A stretch of 30,824 bases of DNA, taken from the NCBI GenBank assembly GCA_002440065.1, contig DJRK01000113.1:1-30824 (forward strand). Reading direction: 5' to 3'. Positions 1-7,167 of the stretch are shown here, one piece after another. The notes beneath the pieces are model-generated. The model was not told the DNA's origin and ran no database searches. It saw only the letters and a list, made by a program, of their open reading frames with translations. Numbering within the stretch: the first letter of the stretch is position 1; each line of letters begins with the position of its first letter. Position numbers and translations under genes: made by a program. This DNA is from Atopobium sp. UBA6362 (GTDB taxonomy: Bacteria > Actinomycetota > Coriobacteriia > Coriobacteriales > Atopobiaceae).

Positions 1-931
1 CTGGCACCCGGGCCTCTTTCGCCAGATGGCCGCCTGCACCTCCGGCATCTGCCTGGACTTCCTGACCGATGCCGCCCACCTGCGCCTGCACCTTGCCGCC
101 GACCCGATGCCCTCGGGCTCGCGGGCGGTCATCGAGGACGTGCTCAGGGGCGGCCATGCGCCCGAGCCGCCCTTCGACGGCTTCTCGCTCGAGGTCGACG
201 GCGAGGGCCGGGGCTTTCTCGAGCCCGACGCCGAGGGGCTCTCCCGCGTGGCGCTCGGCGCCCGCCCCGGTACGGAGCGCCACGTGCGCGTCTGGCTGCC
301 CTGCCTTGCGCCCGCGCGGGTGGGGCCGATCGCCCACGACGGCGGGTATCTCAAACCAGCCGCAGCTCAGAGGCATCTTCTTGTCCTCGGCGACTCCATC
401 GCGCAGGGCTTCGTCGCCTGTGACCCGTCGCAGGGCTGGCCGGCCCTTCTTGCCAAGAGGGGCGGCCTGCAGCTCGTGAACCAGGGCGTCGGCGGCCAGG
501 TCTTCCAGCCGGGCTCCCTCGTGGGGCTGCGCCCGCTCGTGGACCCCGCCCTCATCGTCGTCGAGTTCGGCGCGAACTACCGCTACGAGCCGTGCCAGGC
601 GAGCCGCGTGGAGCGCGAGGTCCGCACCTACCTCTTCGAGGTGGCGACCGCCTGGCCCGACGTCCCCGCCTTCGTCCTCACGCCGACGTTCCATACGGAG
701 GACCTGTGGCCCACGCATGCGAGGAGCTGCTTTTCCGACGTCGCCCGCATCATCCGCGAGCAGGCGGCGAAGCACCCCGGCCTCACGGTCGTGGAGGGCG
801 AGGAGCTGCTCCCGCCCGATCCCACGCTCCTCGCCGACGGCTCCGACCACCCCGGGCCCGCGGGGCAGCGCGCCTACTACGAGGGGTTAAGTGAACATAT
901 TTTGCGCACATTGGCAAAACGCGCAGGTTGA
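1..931 (+). CDS. SGNH/GDSL-type esterase, 5' end outside the window
   Basis: This is a serine esterase or acyl hydrolase of the SGNH family, probably acting on an acylated or acetylated carbohydrate; the substrate cannot be read from sequence. The reading frame is open to the first base of the window. The residues before the first ATG (26) look like continued protein (WHPGLFRQ), so the gene is called 5'-partial. An N-terminal beta-rich region of about 100 residues precedes the hydrolase domain, as in SsfX3-like SGNH enzymes. Block I is LVLGDSIAQG with the nucleophilic Ser. The GQ/GG region follows, block III is FGAN, and block V is DGSDHPGPAG with the catalytic Asp-x-x-His. All four blocks are present, so it should be active. 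A strong terminator follows directly. Family confidence is high, substrate unknown. Confidence 0.85.
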   Translation, partial: WHPGLFRQMAACTSGICLDFLTDAAHLRLHLAADPMPSGSRAVIEDVLRGGHAPEPPFDGFSLEVDGEGRGFLEPDAEGLSRVALGARPGTERHVRVWLPCLAPARVGPIAHDGGYLKPAAAQRHLLVLGDSIAQGFVACDPSQGWPALLAKRGGLQLVNQGVGGQVFQPGSLVGLRPLVDPALIVVEFGANYRYEPCQASRVEREVRTYLFEVATAWPDVPAFVLTPTFHTEDLWPTHARSCFSDVARIIREQAAKHPGLTVVEGEELLPPDPTLLADGSDHPGPAGQRAYYEGLSEHILRTLAKRAG

Positions 932-955
932 CGAGGTATTTCTTTGCACGATGCC

Positions 956-1001
956 AAGAAAACCGCGGGGTGCCGGACGGCATCGCGCGGTTTTCTTGTT
1001 T
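956..1001 (+). terminator. Rho-independent terminator after the SGNH hydrolase
   Basis: The arms AAGAAAACCGCG (956-967) and CGCGGTTTTCTT (986-997) are perfect 12-bp complements. An inner GGTGCC/GGCATC pairing with one wobble lengthens the stem, and GTTT follows. The A-rich start of the 5' arm would allow termination in both directions. Confidence 0.8.
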
Positions 1002-1020
1002 AGTGCGCCGGCAAAACGGC

Positions 1021-1026
1021 TACAAT
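1021..1026 (+). promoter_or_regulatory. -10 element (TACAAT) upstream of the 1099 gene
   Basis: TACAAT lies 72 nt before the ATG at 1099. A TTGTTT at 996-1001 could be a -35 with a long 19-nt spacer, but it overlaps the terminator tail. The same TACAAT hexamer precedes rarA, the PTS operon and efp in this window. Confidence 0.45.
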
Positions 1027-1098
1027 GCCCTCCGTTCACGCTGAGCGGCAGATTTCTACCGTTCGCCGAAAAGCCGTCACTCAGATTTTGGAGGAACG

Positions 1099-2253
1099 AT
1101 GGCACATAACAGCAACCTTCCCGCCCTCGAGGCGGAGTTCGCGCAGTACGTCGACGACCTCGACGGCGACCGGCAGGGGGCCGAGGCCGGCGACAAGTAC
1201 CTCTCCGCGGCCCATGCGAAGTTCCGCGCCGGCGGCCTTCCCTGGTCGCAGGTCCCCCTCATCCTGACCTCGGGCCAGCTGAACGTCATCCGCGGCGGCG
1301 CCGAGACCGCGGCCGCCGTCCTCGAGAAGGCCGTGCGGCTCTACCTGCGCGACGCCGATTTCCGCGCCGGCTTCGGCTTTACGCCCGAGCTCGAGGCGCT
1401 GACGCTCGTCCCCACCGGCTACGACCCCGCGCTGCCCCTCGCCCGCATCGACGTCGACGTCGACGCGCGCACCGGCCGCTACGTCCTGCGCGGCGTGGCC
1501 GTCGACGGCTTCACGGGCATGACCTCCACGGTCGAGGTGACCCGTGCGGTCAAGACGGGCGAGGCGTACCGCCGCTTCGCCGCGGCGCACCCCGGCATCG
1601 AGGAGCTCGACCCCGTCGCCTCCCTGGTCGAGACGCTGCGTGCGACATACAGGGGCTGGGCGAACTCCTGCGCCGGCGAGCGCCACCCCGACCACCCCGC
1701 GCTCGGCATCGTGGGCTACCCCGAGGAGGCCGACCTCGACGAGGTGTCCGACCTCATCGAGCGCTTCCGCGAGGAGGGCGTCTTCGCGCGCTTCGTGGAC
1801 ATCTGCAACCTTCGCGTCGAGACCGCCGCCGGCCAGGCGCGCCTCGTCGACGACGAGGGCCCCATCGCCTGCGCCTACCGCCTCGCGACGACCGAGGAGA
1901 TCGCGACGCGCCCCTGCCCGGGCACCGAGGCGCTCGTCGAGGCGGCCCGCCGCGGCCTCGCCTGCGTGGTCGGCGGCTTCTCGGCCTGGTCCTGCGCCGG
2001 CGACGCGCTCTTCGACCAGCTCCGCTCGCCGCTGCTGCAGGCCGAGCTCACGCCCGAGGAGGCGGCCTTCGTGGCCGAGCACCTGCCGTCGACGCAGAGC
2101 GGCGCTTCCCCGACCGTTCCCGCGACGAGCCCGCTCGGCGTGTTCGTCTTCGGCGGCAAGCTCGCAGGGGTCTTCCCTGCGGGCGCCGAGAAGGACATAA
2201 TGGGCCGGACCGCCGAGCACGTCTACCGAGGCGTCCTCGTCGTCCAAGAGTGA
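1099..2253 (+). CDS. Uncharacterised protein resembling the N-terminal part of glutathionylspermidine-synthase/ATP-grasp-type proteins
   Basis: 384 residues, starting at an ATG with GGAGG 5 nt upstream. I do not recognise it with certainty. Residues about 200-265 (IVGYPEEADLDEV, then FVDICNLRVE and IACAYRL) and the stretch GGFSAWSCAGDALFDQL ending in AEHLPSTQ resemble the pre-ATP-grasp region of circularly permuted ATP-grasp or glutathionylspermidine-synthase-like proteins, which continue with a P-W-T-R-like motif. Here PSTQ is followed by a short S/P/T linker and then LGVFVFGGKLAGVF, which looks like the extreme C-terminus of such proteins. The glycine-rich ATP-binding core expected in between is missing. 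It may be an internally deleted, non-catalytic homologue. No membrane segment or signal peptide is visible. It appears to be transcribed alone. That it is a real gene is well supported by the RBS, codon bias and length; the family assignment is tentative. Confidence 0.6.
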   Translation: MAHNSNLPALEAEFAQYVDDLDGDRQGAEAGDKYLSAAHAKFRAGGLPWSQVPLILTSGQLNVIRGGAETAAAVLEKAVRLYLRDADFRAGFGFTPELEALTLVPTGYDPALPLARIDVDVDARTGRYVLRGVAVDGFTGMTSTVEVTRAVKTGEAYRRFAAAHPGIEELDPVASLVETLRATYRGWANSCAGERHPDHPALGIVGYPEEADLDEVSDLIERFREEGVFARFVDICNLRVETAAGQARLVDDEGPIACAYRLATTEEIATRPCPGTEALVEAARRGLACVVGGFSAWSCAGDALFDQLRSPLLQAELTPEEAAFVAEHLPSTQSGASPTVPATSPLGVFVFGGKLAGVFPAGAEKDIMGRTAEHVYRGVLVVQE

Positions 2254-2263
2254 CGAGCCCGGA

Positions 2264-2305
2264 GCCGGGCGCCGTCTCCGCTGCGCGGCGGGGCCGGTGC
2301 CCGGC
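2264..2305 (+). terminator. Possible hairpin between the 1099 gene and the dGTPase gene
   Basis: GCCGGGC (2264-2270) pairs with GCCCGGC (2299-2305), and the GC-rich loop can fold further. The downstream sequence is only pyrimidine-rich (CTATCTCTTCTCT), without a true T tract. It could be a weak terminator or a leader hairpin. Confidence 0.3.
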
Positions 2306-2338
2306 GCCTATCTCTTCTCTGCCCGGTTTGGAGGGGCC

Positions 2339-3607
2339 ATGACCATAGCCCAAGGCAGCGCCGCCCCCGGCGCGAACCCGCTCGCGCCCGAGCTCACGGG
2401 GCGCCTGACCGACGACGCCCTGCGCGCCGTCGACGAGGTCGTCCGCGGCGGCTCGCTCAGCCCCTACGCCTGCGCGAACGCCTCGGCCATCCGCCGCGAC
2501 GCCGCCGAGCGCGATCGCGACACCGTCATGCGCCCCGCCTTCGTGCGCGACGCCGAGAAGATCGTCCACCTGCCGGCCTACAACCGCCTGGCGGGCAAGA
2601 CCCAGGTCTTCAGCTTCCGGGCGAACGACGACCTCTCCCGCCGCGGCCTCCATGTGCAGCTCGTCGCCCGCGTCGCGCGCGACATCGGCTACGCCCTGGG
2701 GCTCAACCTCGACCTCATCGAGGCCATCGCCCTGGGCCACGACATCGGTCACACGCCCTTCGGCCACGCCGGCGAGCGCTTCCTGAACGACGCCTACCAC
2801 GCGCGCACGGGGCGCTGGTTCTTCCACAACGTGCAGTCCGTCCGCGTGATCGACGTGCTGGGCGGGCGCAACGTGAGCCTGCAGGCCCTCGACGGCTGCC
2901 TCACCCACAACGGCGAGTTCGAGCAGCAGGTCTTCGAGACGAGCGGCCTCGCCGAGTTCGACACCTTCGACCGCGTGGTCGAGTCCTGCCGCGCGACGGG
3001 GGAGGGCGCCATCGGCCACCTGCGCCCCATGACCCTCGAGGGCTGCGTAGTGCGCATCTCGGACATCATCGCATACGTGGGAAAGGACCGCCAGGACGCG
3101 ATCCGCGCGGGGCTTCTCGGCGAGGGCGCGTTCGACGACGGCCTCGGCGGCGCGTACAACGCGTGGGCGCTCCAGGCCTTCGTCGCCGACGTGGTGCAGA
3201 ACAGCGTGGGCCGCGACCGCGTCGCGATGAGCGAGGCGGGCTTCGCCGAGCTCAGGCGCGCCAAGGCCGAGAACTACGAGAAAATCTACGGCTCGGCGGA
3301 GGTCGACGGGGACTTCGGCCACGGGATGGGCGAGCTCTTCTCGGCCCTGTACGACCATGAGCGCGAGGCGCTGCTCTCGGGCGACGAGGACGCGGCGATC
3401 TTTGCCCAGCACGTGCGCGGCTGCGAGCGCAGGCTCGCCCCCTACGGCCGCGCCTACGAGTGGGAGGACGACCCCGACCAGACCGTCGTCGACTTCATCA
3501 GCTCCATGACCGACGACTACTTCATGGCGACGTGCGAGGCCGTGTTCCCCGAGTGCTCCGAGCTGTTCCCGCACCGCGGGTACTTCGGCCCCAACGTGCG
3601 GCCCTAG
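2339..3607 (+). CDS. dgt: dGTPase-like HD-domain deoxynucleoside triphosphate triphosphohydrolase
   Basis: 422 residues. The family hydrolyses dGTP (or other dNTPs) to the deoxynucleoside and tripolyphosphate, which adjusts dNTP pools. The start is the ATG at 2339 (MTIAQGS), 4 nt after GGAGG; an ATG at 2297 in the same frame has no RBS. The N-terminal signature is VHLPAYNRLAGKTQVFSF. The HD metal site follows: His in GLHVQLVARVARD, then HD in ALGHDIGHTPFGHAGE, and a distal Asp in RISDIIAYVGKD. The order and spacing match the dGTPase-like subfamily used as dgt in Gram-positives. The C-terminal third is helical and carries no extra recognisable domain. In many bacteria dgt lies next to dnaG; here rarA follows, another replication-associated gene. 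The substrate could be a dNTP other than dGTP. Confidence 0.88.
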   Translation: MTIAQGSAAPGANPLAPELTGRLTDDALRAVDEVVRGGSLSPYACANASAIRRDAAERDRDTVMRPAFVRDAEKIVHLPAYNRLAGKTQVFSFRANDDLSRRGLHVQLVARVARDIGYALGLNLDLIEAIALGHDIGHTPFGHAGERFLNDAYHARTGRWFFHNVQSVRVIDVLGGRNVSLQALDGCLTHNGEFEQQVFETSGLAEFDTFDRVVESCRATGEGAIGHLRPMTLEGCVVRISDIIAYVGKDRQDAIRAGLLGEGAFDDGLGGAYNAWALQAFVADVVQNSVGRDRVAMSEAGFAELRRAKAENYEKIYGSAEVDGDFGHGMGELFSALYDHEREALLSGDEDAAIFAQHVRGCERRLAPYGRAYEWEDDPDQTVVDFISSMTDDYFMATCEAVFPECSELFPHRGYFGPNVRP

Positions 3608-3618
3608 CGTTATCGTTC

Positions 3619-3659
3619 GCGCTTCTTGGCCCGTGGTCGGGCAAGGTGCTCGGAAGCGC
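3619..3659 (+). terminator. Long hairpin after dgt
   Basis: GCGCTTC (3619-3625) pairs with GAAGCGC (3653-3659), with an inner GCCCG (3629-3633)/CGGGC (3638-3642) stem around a TGGT loop. There is no good T tract afterwards (TCCGATTTCG), so it is a weak or factor-dependent terminator at best. Confidence 0.4.
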
Positions 3660-3703
3660 TCCGATTTCGCGTCCCTATGGTCCACCGGATGCCAAAATTA
3701 GCG

Positions 3704-3709
3704 TACAAT
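3704..3709 (+). promoter_or_regulatory. -10 element (TACAAT) placed for a leaderless rarA transcript
   Basis: TACAAT ends 7 nt before the A of the rarA ATG at 3717. Standard -10 to start-site spacing would place transcription initiation at about 3715-3717. No Shine-Dalgarno sequence fits between. No clear -35 is visible. Confidence 0.5.
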
Positions 3710-3716
3710 CGTTCCC

Positions 3717-5093
3717 ATGGATACCTTGTTCACGCACATAGAGAACGCCAAGCGCAACAGCAACGCGCCCCTGGCCGCGCGCATGCGCCCCCGCACCCTC
3801 GACGGCTACTTCGGCCAGGCGAAGGCGGTGGGCCCGGGCTCGTGGCTGCGCCGCGCCATCGAGCACGACACGCTCTCGTCCGTCATCCTCTACGGGCCGG
3901 CCGGCACGGGCAAGACGACGCTCGCGCGCATCGTCGCGCACACGACCCACGCCGAGTTCGTCGAGGTGAGCGCCATCACCGGCACGGTCAAGGACCTCCG
4001 TCGCGAGATCGAGGCCGCCGAGTCGCGCCTGCTCTCCCAGGGCCGCAGGACCATCCTCTTCGTCGACGAGATCCATCGCTTCAACCGCAGCCAGCAGGAC
4101 GCCCTTCTCCATGCCGTGGAGGACCGCACGGTCGTGCTCGTGGGCGCCACGACCGAGAACCCCTACTTCGAGGTGAACTCGGCGCTCATCAGCCGCAGCC
4201 GCGTCGTGGAGCTCCAGCCCCTCGACGACGAGTCGCTCGGGCGCATGCTCGACCATGCCGTCGAGGCCCCCGAGGGGCTCGACGGGGCCTTCGAGCTCAC
4301 GCCGGAGGCGCGCGAGGAGATAATCCGCCTCGCCGGGGGCGACGGGCGCGCGGCGCTCACGTCGCTCGAGCTCGCGAGCCAGATGGCGGCCCCGGCGGAC
4401 GGGGAGGGGCCGGGCGACGGGTCCGGCGCCGGCACCGAGAAGGACGCTGCCCCTGCCCGCCCGATCCCCATCACCGCCGAGCACGTCCTCGAGGCGAACC
4501 CCCGCCGGGGCCTCTCCTACGACAAGTCGGGCGACATGCACTACGACGTGATAAGCGCCTTCATCAAGTCCATGCGCGGCAGCGACCCCGACGCCGCCCT
4601 CTACTGGCTCGCGCGCATGCTCGACGCCGGCGAGGACCCCAAGTTCATCGCCCGCCGCATCATGATCAGCGCCTCCGAGGACATCGGAAACGCCGACCCG
4701 CAGGCCCTTCTCGTGGCGGAGGCGGCCTTCAGGGCGGTCGAGGTCATCGGCCTGCCCGAGTGCCGCATCAACCTCGCCCAGGCGGCGACCTACAACGCCC
4801 TGGCGCCCAAGTCAAACGCCGCCGAGGCCGGCATCGACGCCGCCCTGCGCGAGGTGCGGGAGGGCCCGCGCCGAGAAGTGCCGAACTACCTGCGCGACCG
4901 TCACCGCCCCGGCTCGGAGGAGTACGGCGCCTACCTCTATCCCCACGACTACCCCGGCGGCTGGGTGGACCAGCGCTACCTGCCAGACGGCCTCGAGCGG
5001 GGCGATTTCTACCAGGCGAGCCCCCGTGGCTGGGAGGCATGGCGCCAGGAGGCCATCGGCCGCGACATCGAGGACGCGCGGTCGCGGGGGTGA
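3717..5093 (+). CDS. rarA: Replication-associated recombination protein RarA/MgsA, AAA+ ATPase
   Basis: 458 residues. RarA is a cytoplasmic tetrameric AAA+ ATPase related to clamp loaders that acts at stalled replication forks and interacts with SSB. The Walker A GPAGTGKTT spans residues 60-68 and the Walker B ILFVDEIH residues 113-120. GATTENPYFEVNSALISRSRV is the sensor-1/arginine-finger region. The C-terminal tetramerisation domain carries the family signature DVISAFIKSMRGSDPDAALYWL and the ending YLYPHDYPGGWVDQRYLP. The N-terminus MDTLF...PLAARMRP matches actinobacterial RarA, which supports the ATG at 3717 although no RBS precedes it. In Mycobacterium and Streptomyces rarA lies just upstream of the alaS-ruvX-mltG cluster, as here. 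Confidence 0.96.
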   Translation: MDTLFTHIENAKRNSNAPLAARMRPRTLDGYFGQAKAVGPGSWLRRAIEHDTLSSVILYGPAGTGKTTLARIVAHTTHAEFVEVSAITGTVKDLRREIEAAESRLLSQGRRTILFVDEIHRFNRSQQDALLHAVEDRTVVLVGATTENPYFEVNSALISRSRVVELQPLDDESLGRMLDHAVEAPEGLDGAFELTPEAREEIIRLAGGDGRAALTSLELASQMAAPADGEGPGDGSGAGTEKDAAPARPIPITAEHVLEANPRRGLSYDKSGDMHYDVISAFIKSMRGSDPDAALYWLARMLDAGEDPKFIARRIMISASEDIGNADPQALLVAEAAFRAVEVIGLPECRINLAQAATYNALAPKSNAAEAGIDAALREVREGPRREVPNYLRDRHRPGSEEYGAYLYPHDYPGGWVDQRYLPDGLERGDFYQASPRGWEAWRQEAIGRDIEDARSRG

Positions 5094-5100
5094 CGGCTTC

Positions 5101-5114
5101 GGCGGCTGGCCGCC
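5101..5114 (+). terminator. Small hairpin after rarA
   Basis: GGCGGC (5101-5106) and GCCGCC (5109-5114) form a short GC stem 7 nt after the rarA stop, with no T tract. Only a weak terminator candidate. Confidence 0.25.
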
Positions 5115-5162
5115 TATCCCCGGGCGCGGCGACGGGACCGCTCCCCGCCCACGCATCTTGGG

Positions 5163-5200
5163 TAGAATGGGGACTACTTCCGGCCCGGTCCCGCGGGCCG
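5163..5200 (+). promoter_or_regulatory. Promoter (-10 TAGAAT) and leader hairpin of the DUF948/sigma operon
   Basis: TAGAAT at 5163-5168 is a plausible -10. About 12 nt downstream, CGGCCCG (5181-5187) pairs with CGGGCCG (5194-5200) and would form a hairpin in the roughly 65-nt 5' leader, before the RBS GGAGG at 5230. Confidence 0.4.
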
Positions 5201-5240
5201 CGAAACGAAGCAGTGGACACGCTTACCTTGGAGGGGCGCT

Positions 5241-5846
5241 ATGGATTACCTGAGCATCGCCTTGATCGTGCTGGCCGTGGCCGGCATCTGGGCCGTCGTG
5301 GAGATCGCGCTGACCGTGCGCTCCGCACGTAAGGACATCAGCGAGGTCGCCTCGTCGGCGAACGAGGTCATCGCCCAGGCGCAGCCGATCGTGGCCAAGC
5401 TCGACGGCATGGTCGACGAGCTCGAGCCCGCGGTGAAGCAGGCGACCCCCATCGCCGTGAAGGCCAACGCCGCCATGGACGAGGCCGCTACCTCCCTCAA
5501 CAGCGTGAACGCCATCCTCGCGGACGTCTCGACCGTCTCGGGCACCGCGGCCGGCGTGACCGACGCCGTCAACGGCGCGGTCACGGGCGCCGCGAACACC
5601 GTGGCCCGCGCCGTGAAGAAGGTGACCGGCGGCCGCGTGGACGCGGCTCCGGCGCTCCACGAGGGCAAGCCCGCACCCGACGGCGTGACCGTTCCCGAAC
5701 ACGCTACGGAGCCAGCCCGCAAGCCGACCGCCTACGTGGTCTACGGCGAGAAGCAGGCACCGTCCGAGCAGCCCGCCGCCGACGGCAAGCCCGCCGCCGA
5801 GCAGGAGACCGCGACCGACGCCGCACCCGCGGCCGACGCAGAGTAG
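5241..5846 (+). CDS. DUF948-family membrane-anchored protein
   Basis: 201 residues, ATG preceded by GGAGG at a good distance. One N-terminal hydrophobic segment (residues about 4-25, LSIALIVLAVAGIWAVVEI) acts as a membrane anchor. A long amphipathic helical or coiled-coil stretch follows (about 28-130) with repeated A/V heptad-like spacing. The tail (about 135-201) is Ala/Pro/Glu-rich, acidic and probably disordered. This is the DUF948 architecture; the function is unknown and the proteins resemble stress or phage-shock-type membrane proteins. In Streptomyces a DUF948 gene occupies the same place upstream of alaS, which suggests it belongs to the ancestral cluster. Here it leads an operon with an anti-sigma and a sigma gene (12-nt gap to the next gene), so a link with envelope stress is possible but inferred. 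Confidence 0.8.
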   Translation: MDYLSIALIVLAVAGIWAVVEIALTVRSARKDISEVASSANEVIAQAQPIVAKLDGMVDELEPAVKQATPIAVKANAAMDEAATSLNSVNAILADVSTVSGTAAGVTDAVNGAVTGAANTVARAVKKVTGGRVDAAPALHEGKPAPDGVTVPEHATEPARKPTAYVVYGEKQAPSEQPAADGKPAAEQETATDAAPAADAE

Positions 5847-5858
5847 GGGGCGCAGGAG

Positions 5859-6233
5859 ATGGGTTCCGTGAGCCGTCTGTGCGTTCCCGCGCAGCCTTCC
5901 TATGCCCGCGTCGTGCGCATGTGCGCGGCGAGCCTCGCCGCCGTTGCCGGCCTTACGCTCGACGACGTCGAGGACGTCCGCATGGCCGCCGAGGAGGGAT
6001 TCGTCTACGCCTGCGCGACGGGCCAGGACGAGGTCGAGGTCTCGTTCTCCCGCGAGGGCGACGAGCTGACCATGGACTTCTCGCTCGGCGACGACCTGGG
6101 CGCCGTCGACGCCGACGACTCGCTCGACCTCGTCGAGGTCCTTCTCGACGCCATCTGCGAGGAGTTCGGCATCACCGAGGACGGCCGGACCTTGAGCCTG
6201 GTCCTCCGGGCGGGCGGTGGCCATGACGAGTAA
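5859..6233 (+). CDS. RsbW-like anti-sigma factor (GHKL fold, degenerate ATP site)
   Basis: 124 residues. RsbW/SpoIIAB-type proteins bind a sigma-B/F factor and phosphorylate an anti-anti-sigma factor. The assignment rests on length, on the helix LTLDDVEDVRMAAEEGFVYA aligning with the RsbW N-box helix, and on the adjacent sigma-B/F-type gene. The N-box Asn that coordinates Mg-ATP appears replaced (EEGFVYA where RsbW has SEACTNA), and no GxG-type lid motif is visible in the C-terminal half. ATP binding and kinase activity are therefore doubtful. Start: AGGAG directly abuts the ATG at 5859, so the in-frame GTG at 5868 (9-nt spacing) may be the true start. The last 11 nt overlap the sigma gene. 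No RsbV-like gene is nearby. Confidence 0.7.
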   Translation: MGSVSRLCVPAQPSYARVVRMCAASLAAVAGLTLDDVEDVRMAAEEGFVYACATGQDEVEVSFSREGDELTMDFSLGDDLGAVDADDSLDLVEVLLDAICEEFGITEDGRTLSLVLRAGGGHDE

Positions 6234-7167
6234 GAAGACCCCGGTCACCGGTCTCAAGGACGGCGCGCCCAACGAGCATTCGCCTGCGAAGACGGCGCCC
6301 GAGTCGAGCCCCGCTGCGGAGAAGCCCGCGGAGGGCCCGAAGGGTGCCTCGACGCCCGAGGAGCGCCGCCGGTCCGAGAGGCGGCTTCGGCGCTTGGGCA
6401 AGGGCAAGCCCGCCTGGGACAAGGAGCGCACCCGCGAGCTCTTCCGCCGCTACAAGGAGGAGGGCGACGAGGAGGCCCGCCAGCAGCTCATCGTGAGCCA
6501 CCTCAACCTCGTGCGCTACATCGCCGCCAAGTTCAAGAACCGCGGCGAGCCGCTCGACGACCTCATCCAGGTGGGAACGATCGGCCTCATCAAGGCCATC
6601 GACCGCTTCGACCCGGACCGCGGCCTTGAGTTCACGACCTACGCGACGCCCACCATCATGGGCGAGGTCAAGCGCCACTTCCGCGACAAGGGCTGGACCA
6701 TCCGCGTGCCGCGCCGCCTCCAGGAGCTTTCGGCCAAGGTTACCCAGGCCACCGACGAGCTCACCGTCAAGCTGCAGCGCAGCCCCTCGGTGGACGAGAT
6801 CGCGGCGTACCTGGGCTCCACGCCCGACGAGGTGCTCGAGGCCATGGAGTCCTCCGGTGCCTACAGCTCCGTGCCCCTCGAGGGCTCGGGCTCGGGCGAC
6901 GAGGACGAGGCGCCCGCCGTCATCGACCGCTACGCGAGCGTCGACGGCGACCTCGCCGCCTCCGACGACCGCATGGTCCTCGAGGACGCCATCGCCGAGT
7001 TCCCCGAGGCCGACCAGCAGGCCATCCGCATGCGCTACCTGCAGGGCATGACCCAGGTCGAGATCGCCAAGAAGCTCGGCATCTCGCAGGTGCAGGTCTC
7101 GCGCATGCTCAGGCGCGCCCTCAAGCGCATCCAGGAGAAGATCGACCCCGAGGGGCTGATGCGATGA
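6223..7167 (+). CDS. Sigma-B/F/G-family RNA polymerase sigma factor
   Basis: 314 residues. A basic and Ala/Pro-rich N-terminal extension (about 1-65) precedes the sigma domains. Region 2 contains LIVSHLNLVRYIAAKF, DDLIQVGTIGLIKAIDRFD and FTTYATPTIMGEVKRHFRD, with the WTIRVPRR boundary typical of the sigma-B/F/G group. Region 3 follows (LQRSPSVDEIAAYLG). Region 4 has the helix-turn-helix MTQVEIAKKLGISQVQVSRML. All regions are intact. The ATG at 6223 overlaps the upstream anti-sigma stop (6231-6233), which suggests translational coupling; an in-frame GTG at 6217 would add two residues. The gene ends in ATGA with the transporter start. It probably directs a general or envelope stress regulon and is controlled by the upstream RsbW-like protein. 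The regulon cannot be read from this window. Confidence 0.9.
   Translation: MTSKKTPVTGLKDGAPNEHSPAKTAPESSPAAEKPAEGPKGASTPEERRRSERRLRRLGKGKPAWDKERTRELFRRYKEEGDEEARQQLIVSHLNLVRYIAAKFKNRGEPLDDLIQVGTIGLIKAIDRFDPDRGLEFTTYATPTIMGEVKRHFRDKGWTIRVPRRLQELSAKVTQATDELTVKLQRSPSVDEIAAYLGSTPDEVLEAMESSGAYSSVPLEGSGSGDEDEAPAVIDRYASVDGDLAASDDRMVLEDAIAEFPEADQQAIRMRYLQGMTQVEIAKKLGISQVQVSRMLRRALKRIQEKIDPEGLMR

Noticed and set aside
1081..2247. Long open frame of 388 codons on the minus strand opposite the 1099-2253 gene
   Set aside because: Low-complexity Ala/Gly/Arg/Val composition typical of the antisense of G+C-rich genes; the plus strand has a good RBS and balanced composition.
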